Shown here: one piece after another, positions 59,457-64,000 of the stretch
Layout: each line of letters opens with the position of its first letter
How positions within the stretch are numbered: the stretch's first letter is position 1
Assembly (NCBI GenBank): GCA_001464545.1
Contig: LNFC01000009.1
Coordinates: 1 to 64,000 of the forward strand
Direction of reading: 5' to 3'
Length of the DNA stretch: 64,000 nt
From: Acidobacteria bacterium Ga0077551
GTDB lineage: Bacteria; Pseudomonadota; Alphaproteobacteria; Caulobacterales; Hyphomonadaceae
Translations under genes and position numbers: made by a program
Notes under the pieces: model-generated
Told to the model about the DNA's origin: nothing
Database searches by the model: none
What the model saw: the letters and a program-made list of their open reading frames with translations, nothing else

Positions 59457-60272
59457 ATGGCGCGCAACCATGCAAAACGGCCCGGCAACCGGCCCCCAGG
59501 CCCTCCGGGCGCACGGCCCGGCCCCGCCAATTTCGCCCGTCCCGAGCGCGAAAAGGAAGGCGGGCCCGTCTGGCTGTGGGGCACGCATGCCGTGCTGGCC
59601 GCCCTCGCCAACCCTGACCGGCAGTTCCTGCAATTCGTCGCCACGGAGAACGCGGCGGAGCGCCTGCCGAAGCTGCCTCTCTCACCGCAGATCATCACCG
59701 GCAAGGAACTCGACCAGCGCCTGCCGCCCGGCGCGGTGCACCAGGGCATCGCCATCAAGGCCGAGCCGCTGGAGGCCGTCGCCCTCGAAGACCTGATCGC
59801 CGAAGGCGCCACGCGCATCGCGGTGCTCGACCAGGTCTCCGATCCGCACAATCTCGGGGCGGTCTTTCGTTCCGCTGCAGCCTTCGGATTTACCGGCCTC
59901 GTCCTGCAGACCCGGCATGCGCCGCCGATTTCCGGCGTCGTGGCGAAGAGCGCCGCCGGCGCCGTCGAAACGGTCAACGAAGTGCGCACCGTCAATATCG
60001 CGCGGGCACTGGAACAGCTGGGTGAAGCCGGCTTCCACACCGTCGGCCTCGCCGGCGAAAGCACGCGGCCGCTCGACCTGGCGGTGAAAGGCGCGGCGAA
60101 AGTCGCCATCGTCCTGGGCGCCGAAGGCTCCGGACTGCGCCCAGCCGTTGCAAACGCCTGCGCGGAACTGGCTCGCATCCCCATCGCGGCAGCGATGGAG
60201 AGCCTCAACGTGTCAAATGCTGCCGCAATTGCCTTCTATGAGGCGAGCCGCGGCAGTTTTCCCGCCGCCTGA
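59457..60272 (+). CDS. rlmB: SPOUT rRNA 2'-O-methyltransferase, RlmB/TrmH family
   Basis: 271 aa from the ATG at 59457, with AAGG 9 bp upstream; the ATG at 59448 overlaps that site. A basic, proline-rich N-terminal tail, an L30e-like substrate domain (VWLWGTHAVLAALANPDRQFLQFVATENA), then the SPOUT knot motifs: AVLDQVSDPHNLGAVFRSAAAFG, IVLGAEGSGLRPAVANAC and IPIAAAMESLNVSNAAAIAFYEASR. Family methylates G2251 of 23S rRNA. In many alphaproteobacteria this gene stands next to tRNA-Tyr. Confidence 0.92.
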   Translation: MARNHAKRPGNRPPGPPGARPGPANFARPEREKEGGPVWLWGTHAVLAALANPDRQFLQFVATENAAERLPKLPLSPQIITGKELDQRLPPGAVHQGIAIKAEPLEAVALEDLIAEGATRIAVLDQVSDPHNLGAVFRSAAAFGFTGLVLQTRHAPPISGVVAKSAAGAVETVNEVRTVNIARALEQLGEAGFHTVGLAGESTRPLDLAVKGAAKVAIVLGAEGSGLRPAVANACAELARIPIAAAMESLNVSNAAAIAFYEASRGSFPAA

Positions 60273-60312
60273 ACGTCTGCTAGACTGATCGCTACTACCG
60301 GGGAGACCAACC

Positions 60313-61224
60313 ATGCTGCGCATCCTGTCCGTCCTGATTGTCATCGTGGGCCTTGTCGTTGCCGGATTTGGCGGCGCGGCGCTGCTGGAACGCTACGCGC
60401 CGCAGGAAGAACTCGCCGCAGCATCCGCGCCCGTTGAAGAGATCAGCGCCGCCTCGGCGCCTGCCGAAGAACCCGCCTTCGAAGTCGCTGCCGCCGAAGC
60501 CCCTATCAACGAAGTCGCCCCTCCACCGGAAGCGAGCGCCAAGAGTGTCCCCGAAGCCGGCGAACCCGCGATTTCGGAAGAAGAATCGCAGTTCAACTTC
60601 CAGACCGAAATGGAGCCCTCCCCGATGGCGCGCTCCGCCGCGCCCGAGGCGAGCGAGAGCTTCGAAGCGATGCCGGAAATCTCGGCAATGTCCGCCCCCG
60701 CATCCGCAGGGCCTTCGTTTGAAGACACGCTCAGAACCGTCCCCGTCGCCCACGAGACACCGCGCTCGGCCGAGTACAAACGCGCCTTCGATGTCACCTT
60801 CGCCATCGATGCCACCGGCGACACGACCGCCGCCGATGCCCTGCCCGGCCGTGGCGTGATCGAGGAAAGCGAAGCGAAAGTCTCCGAGCGCGTGGAAGTC
60901 CGCGTCTCCGGCGCCGCCTTCAATATCGTCGCCGCTTCGCCGCCGGTGCAAACACTTTCTCCGATGACGGAGAATACCTGGCGCTGGTCGGTGACCCCTC
61001 TGACAGCGGGTGACCATGATCTCGTGTTCGAAGTCTTCGCCATCGATTCCGACGCGGTCACCCCGCTGCGCACCTTCCAGGACACGGTTACTGTGAAGGT
61101 CTCTGGCCTCAACCGCGCCATCGCATTTGCGGATCAGGCAAACCCCCTGTTCGTCCTCCTCGGCGGCCTCGGCTCAGCCCTCGCCGGCCTCTTCGCCGCC
61201 TTCCGCTTCTTCGGGAACAAGTAG
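60313..61224 (+). CDS. Membrane protein with an Ala/Pro/Glu-rich periplasmic region, unknown
   Basis: 303 aa. N-terminal hydrophobic helix (ILSVLIVIVGLVVAGFGGAALL) and a second at the C-terminus (PLFVLLGGLGSALAGLFAAFRFF). Between them is a low-complexity Ala/Pro/Glu region (about 30-150), then a beta-rich domain (SEYKRAFDVTFAIDATGDTTAADALPGRG...WRWSVTPLTAGDHDLVFEVFAID). The last part resembles an immunoglobulin-like fold. Function unknown. ATCGCTACTACCGGGGAGACC upstream supplies the GGGGAG ribosome site. Confidence 0.72.
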   Translation: MLRILSVLIVIVGLVVAGFGGAALLERYAPQEELAAASAPVEEISAASAPAEEPAFEVAAAEAPINEVAPPPEASAKSVPEAGEPAISEEESQFNFQTEMEPSPMARSAAPEASESFEAMPEISAMSAPASAGPSFEDTLRTVPVAHETPRSAEYKRAFDVTFAIDATGDTTAADALPGRGVIEESEAKVSERVEVRVSGAAFNIVAASPPVQTLSPMTENTWRWSVTPLTAGDHDLVFEVFAIDSDAVTPLRTFQDTVTVKVSGLNRAIAFADQANPLFVLLGGLGSALAGLFAAFRFFGNK

Positions 61225-61291
61225 GCACCCACGCGCTTTCGTGTAAAAGATTGTCCCGAGAAGCGCGCAGACAGCGCTCACGGGGGATCGC

Positions 61292-61921
61292 ATGGGCATC
61301 AAGGTTTTCAGCGCCGGATTCGGCCGCACCGGCACACTGTCCCTCAAGCTCGCGCTCGAAGAGCTCGGCTTCGGGCCATGTCACCACATGAAGGAAGTCC
61401 TGGAGAACGGCCCGGTTCAGGTCCCGCTCTGGCACGCCGCCGCAGATGGCCACGCCGACTTCGCCGCCATCTACAAAGGCTACAATTCTGCGGTCGACTG
61501 GCCCACGGCGGCCTTCTGGCGCGAACTCGCCGCCGCCAATCCGGACGCCAAGGTCATCCTCTCAACCCGTTCTGCCGAAAGCTGGTACAGCAGCTTCTCC
61601 GAAACCATTCTCGCCAGCCTGCTGGCGAAGGAAAGCTGGCCGCCGCCAGCCGTTCCCTGGCTCAGCATGGTCGTCAAGGTCGTCATCAACCGCAGCCTCG
61701 GCGGGCGCACCGACAAGGAAGGCGTAATCGCCGCCTTCCACGCACAGGAAGCAGCCGTCAAAGCCGAAATCCCGGCAAGCCGCCTCCTGGTCCACACCGC
61801 CAAGGATGGCTGGGAGCCGCTCTGCGCCTTCCTCGGTGTGCCGGTCCCGGAGACGCCTTACCCCCGCACCAACAGCAAGGAAGAGTTCTTCCAGCTGATG
61901 AAGGGCGCGGACAAGATCTGA
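61292..61921 (+). CDS. Sulfotransferase-family protein
   Basis: 209 aa of the sulfotransfer_4 type. It has the PAPS 5'-phosphosulfate loop FSAGFGRTGTLSLKLALEELGFGPCHHM and the 3'-phosphate loop KVILSTRSAESWYSSFSETI. It then has WEPLCAFLGVPVPETPYPRTNSKEEF near the C-terminus. Transfers sulfate from PAPS to a small molecule or lipid; the acceptor is unknown. Convergent with an acyl-CoA dehydrogenase gene. Confidence 0.9.
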   Translation: MGIKVFSAGFGRTGTLSLKLALEELGFGPCHHMKEVLENGPVQVPLWHAAADGHADFAAIYKGYNSAVDWPTAAFWRELAAANPDAKVILSTRSAESWYSSFSETILASLLAKESWPPPAVPWLSMVVKVVINRSLGGRTDKEGVIAAFHAQEAAVKAEIPASRLLVHTAKDGWEPLCAFLGVPVPETPYPRTNSKEEFFQLMKGADKI

Positions 61922-61933
61922 TCCGCCTGCGGA

Positions 61934-63106
61934 TCAATAGCTCTTTGGCAGGCCCAGCACGCGTTCGGCGATGAAGTTCAGGATCATCTCGCGGCTGACC
62001 GGCGCAATCCGCGCCAGCATCGCCTCGCGCATCATCCGCTCCACATGATACTCGCGCGCGTAGCCCATGCCGCCATGCGTCAGCACGGCCGTCTCGCACG
62101 CCGTGAAGCCGGCTTCCGTGCCGAGATACTTCGCTGCGTTGGCTTCGGCGCCGCATTCCTGCCCGGCGTCATAGAGGGCTGCCGCCTTGTAGGCGAGCAG
62201 CTCCGCCGCCGAAAGCTCCGCCCACGAACGAGCCAGCGGATGCTGGATGCCCTGGTTCTGGCCGATGGGCCGGCCGAACACGACGCGCTCGTTCGCGTAG
62301 CGTGCCGCGCGCTCCAGCGCCGAGAATCCAAGCCCGACGGACTCGACCGCAAACAGCACGCGCTCCGGGTTCAACCCTTGCAGCAGGTATTTGAAGCCTG
62401 CGCCTTCCTCGCCGATCAGATGTTCTTTCGGCACTTCCAGCCCGTCGATGAAGAGCGTGTTGCACTCGACCGCCTTGCGGCCCATTTTCGGGATCGGGTT
62501 GGCCTCGATCTTCTTGCGGTCGAGGTCTGTATAGAACAGCGACAGGCCGAGGTGCGGCTTGGCGCACTGGTCCTTCGGCGTGGTGCGCGCGATGATCAGG
62601 ATCTTGTCCGCACGCTGAGCACCTGTCGTCCAGATCTTGCGGCCGTGGATTACATAGCCCTTGTTGGTGCGCTCGGCTTTCGTCTCAAGGCTCGACGTAT
62701 CGAGGCCGGAGTTCGGCTCGGTCACGGCGAAACACATCTTCTCCTGCCCGGAGATGATCTTCGGCAGGTTCTCTCGCTTCTGTTCCTCAGTGCCGAACTT
62801 CTCCAGCGGCTTCGGCCCGAAGATATTGAGGTGGATCGCCGACGCGCCGGAATAGCCCGCCCCGGTGCGCGTCACCGTCTGCATCATCAGCGCCGCTTCG
62901 GTCAGGCCGAGTCCCGCGCCGCCATATTCTTCCGGGAACGCGATGCCGAGCCAGCCGCCCTTCGCCATCGCCTGGCAGAACTCTTCCGGCCAGTCACCCG
63001 TCTCGTCCGTCTTCAGCCAGTAGGCATCATCGAACGGCTCCAGCGTCTTCGCCACCGCATCGCGAATGGCGGCCTGGTCCTCGGTCATCGGCTGGATCAC
63101 ATGCAT
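61934..63106 (-). CDS. Acyl-CoA dehydrogenase
   Basis: 390 aa from the ATG at 63106 (AGGGAG 8 bp upstream). ACAD motifs: CFAVTEPNSGLDTSSLETKAERTNKGYVIHGRKIWTTGA, HLIGEEGAGFKYLLQGLNPERVLFAVES and the C-terminal CETAVLTHGGMGYAREYHVERMMREAMLARIAPVS. Here the catalytic base position lies in GGMGYAREYH. Oxidises an acyl-CoA; it differs from the enzyme at 43976 in length and sequence, so the two probably serve different substrates. Confidence 0.92.
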   Translation of the reverse strand: MHVIQPMTEDQAAIRDAVAKTLEPFDDAYWLKTDETGDWPEEFCQAMAKGGWLGIAFPEEYGGAGLGLTEAALMMQTVTRTGAGYSGASAIHLNIFGPKPLEKFGTEEQKRENLPKIISGQEKMCFAVTEPNSGLDTSSLETKAERTNKGYVIHGRKIWTTGAQRADKILIIARTTPKDQCAKPHLGLSLFYTDLDRKKIEANPIPKMGRKAVECNTLFIDGLEVPKEHLIGEEGAGFKYLLQGLNPERVLFAVESVGLGFSALERAARYANERVVFGRPIGQNQGIQHPLARSWAELSAAELLAYKAAALYDAGQECGAEANAAKYLGTEAGFTACETAVLTHGGMGYAREYHVERMMREAMLARIAPVSREMILNFIAERVLGLPKSY

Positions 63107-63198
63107 GCCTGTAACTCCCTTTGGCGCCGAGACTTAAGGCGGCCCTCCCCGCTCGTCCAGCGTCAGGGCGTCGCGGCCGGCCTTCCCCGGGGGCGGCG

Positions 63199-63591
63199 TC
63201 ACGGCAGGAGCGCGACGGCGTCGATCTCGATCTTCCAGGATGGGTCGACCAGCCGGGAGACGAACACGGCGGTCGAGGCGGGCCGATGCTCACCGAGGTA
63301 CTTTGCGCGCGCCTGTCGCACGCAGTCGGTGCCATCATCTTCTTCAGTCAGGAAGGTGGTCAGCTTAACGATGCTGGACGGCAAAGCGCCCAGCGACGCG
63401 AGAATTGCCGTGATGTTGGCGTAAACCTGGTCCGCCTGCCCGGCCAATGTGTCGGCGACCGTCCCGTCCAACGCGACCGGCACCTGCCCGGACAGGAAGA
63501 CCATGCGCTGGCCCGCCGGCACCTCGACGGCGTGGGTGTATCGCCCCAAGGGCGCTGCAACAGAGTCGGGATTGTGAAATACAAGGTTCAT
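63199..63591 (-). CDS. RidA-family (YjgF/YER057c/UK114) protein
   Basis: 130 aa from the ATG at 63591, which has GGAG 8 bp upstream; the track ATG at 63609 adds 6 residues. RidA pattern: AVEVPAGQRMVFLSGQVPVALDGTVADTLAGQADQVYANITAIL, IVKLTTFLTEEDDGTDCVRQARAKYLGEHRPASTAVFVSRLVDPSWKIEIDAVALLP. Arg at the EHRPASTAVFVSRL position can bind the substrate carboxylate. Deaminates reactive enamine/imine intermediates; the neighbouring amino-acid oxidase may produce such imines. Confidence 0.92.
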   Translation of the reverse strand: MNLVFHNPDSVAAPLGRYTHAVEVPAGQRMVFLSGQVPVALDGTVADTLAGQADQVYANITAILASLGALPSSIVKLTTFLTEEDDGTDCVRQARAKYLGEHRPASTAVFVSRLVDPSWKIEIDAVALLP

Positions 63592-63608
63592 GTGTTCGCT
63601 CCAAAGCA

Positions 63609-64000
63609 TCAGTGGGCGGAGGATCGTGTAGCAGGTCCAACGAACGGCCTCCGGGGCGAAAAGGCCTCGATCAGATCGCTGCGTTTGCTCTCAAGGATGA
63701 GGTCGGCCAGAAGGCGTGCCGTGACCGGCGCCAGAAGGATGCCGTTGCGGTAATGCCCCGCCGCCACGAACAGGCCCGGCGTGATCGTCTCGCCGATGAA
63801 CGGCGCCTGATCCGGCGTGCCGGGCCGCACGCCCGCCCAGCTTTCCGCCACCGGCGCATCCGAAAGTCCCGGACACAGCCGCACGCCTTCCAGACGCAGC
63901 GCCTCGATGACCTCCGCCTCCGGCGCGTCGATCACCCGGTCCGGCTCGACCGTTGCCCCGATCACCACCTGCCCGCCGCGCGGCACCAGATAGACATGCC
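63609..64000 (-). CDS. FAD-dependent amine oxidase (ThiO/glycine-oxidase-like), C-terminal part
   Basis: The frame is open to the right edge (codons before MPRGG continue HVYLV), so only the C-terminal about 130 residues are seen. DAO-type features: VVIGATVEPDR, ESWAGVRPGTPDQAPFIGETITPGLFVAAGHYRNGILLAPVTARLLADLI, where the GHYRNGI motif binds FAD and substrate. The segment VAAGHYRNGILLAP is typical of ThiO, which makes the glycine imine for thiamine synthesis, but other amino-acid oxidases share it. Its stop overlaps the track's RidA start codon by one base. Confidence 0.82.
   Translation of the reverse strand, partial: HVYLVPRGGQVVIGATVEPDRVIDAPEAEVIEALRLEGVRLCPGLSDAPVAESWAGVRPGTPDQAPFIGETITPGLFVAAGHYRNGILLAPVTARLLADLILESKRSDLIEAFSPRRPFVGPATRSSAH

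Overview
The window reads as chromosomal DNA of a high-GC alphaproteobacterium, most likely Hyphomonadaceae or a relative in Caulobacterales. The lineage call is an inference. It rests on an ATP12-type F1 assembly chaperone, an ETC complex I (NDUFS4-like) subunit, a bidomain dCTP deaminase, an Anbu operon and intergenic hairpin repeats typical of that group. No search was run.

Bases 1 to about 9657 are the right end of an integrated conjugative element that runs off the left edge. The order is trbL (partial), trbF, trbG, trbI, a DUF2274 protein, a DUF736 protein and a small HTH protein. The region ends at a 50-bp 3' fragment of a tRNA-Pro(TGG) gene, which looks like the attR scar. Between the conjugation genes and this scar sits the most interesting cargo, two divergent operons around one intergenic region. 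The rightward operon encodes (i) two tandem ubiquitin-like (multiubiquitin) domains fused to an E2-like domain, (ii) a JAB/JAMM peptidase fused to an E1-like ThiF adenylyltransferase, and (iii) a DUF6527-like putative metal-binding protein. The leftward operon encodes a sigma-70-like protein, an uncharacterised acidic protein and an ImmA/IrrE metallopeptidase. A perfect 9-bp inverted repeat lies between them. Together they look like a regulated bacterial ubiquitin-like conjugation module carried by a mobile element. Multiubiquitin/E1/E2/JAB operons as a class are known from comparative genomics. This exact architecture and its control are, as far as I know, uncharacterised.

Bases 9.7-31 kb hold core and lipid-metabolism genes: the complex I subunit, tRNA-Arg, an acyl-CoA synthetase, TesB thioesterase, a two-gene membrane/VWA-like cassette, two tandem alpha/beta-hydrolase-fold paralogues with degenerate nucleophile elbows, an HSL esterase, an amidohydrolase lipoprotein, PccB, several small secreted proteins, ATP12, a TIM-barrel amidohydrolase, a HAD/RluA/CrcB operon and an AbgT transporter.

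Bases 31-44 kb carry tRNA-Gly(CCC), an HU protein with a histone-H1-like tail, and a sugar cluster: a GT4-fusion glycosyltransferase, GH130 phosphorylase, ROK sugar kinase, GH36 alpha-galactosidase, GH42 beta-galactosidase and galT-galK-galM. The cluster has no transporter, regulator or galE in the window.

Bases 44-64 kb hold an acyl-CoA dehydrogenase, a lipoprotein, ApaG, MetZ, dCTP deaminase, a small membrane protein with a C39-like peptidase, an APC permease, and the Anbu operon (ATP-grasp, alpha-E, transglutaminase, Anbu proteasome homologue). They also hold an SLC13/RCK permease, a methyltransferase, tRNA-Gly(TCC), tRNA-Tyr, an RlmB-type methyltransferase, a sulfotransferase, a second acyl-CoA dehydrogenase, RidA and a partial ThiO-like oxidase at the right edge.
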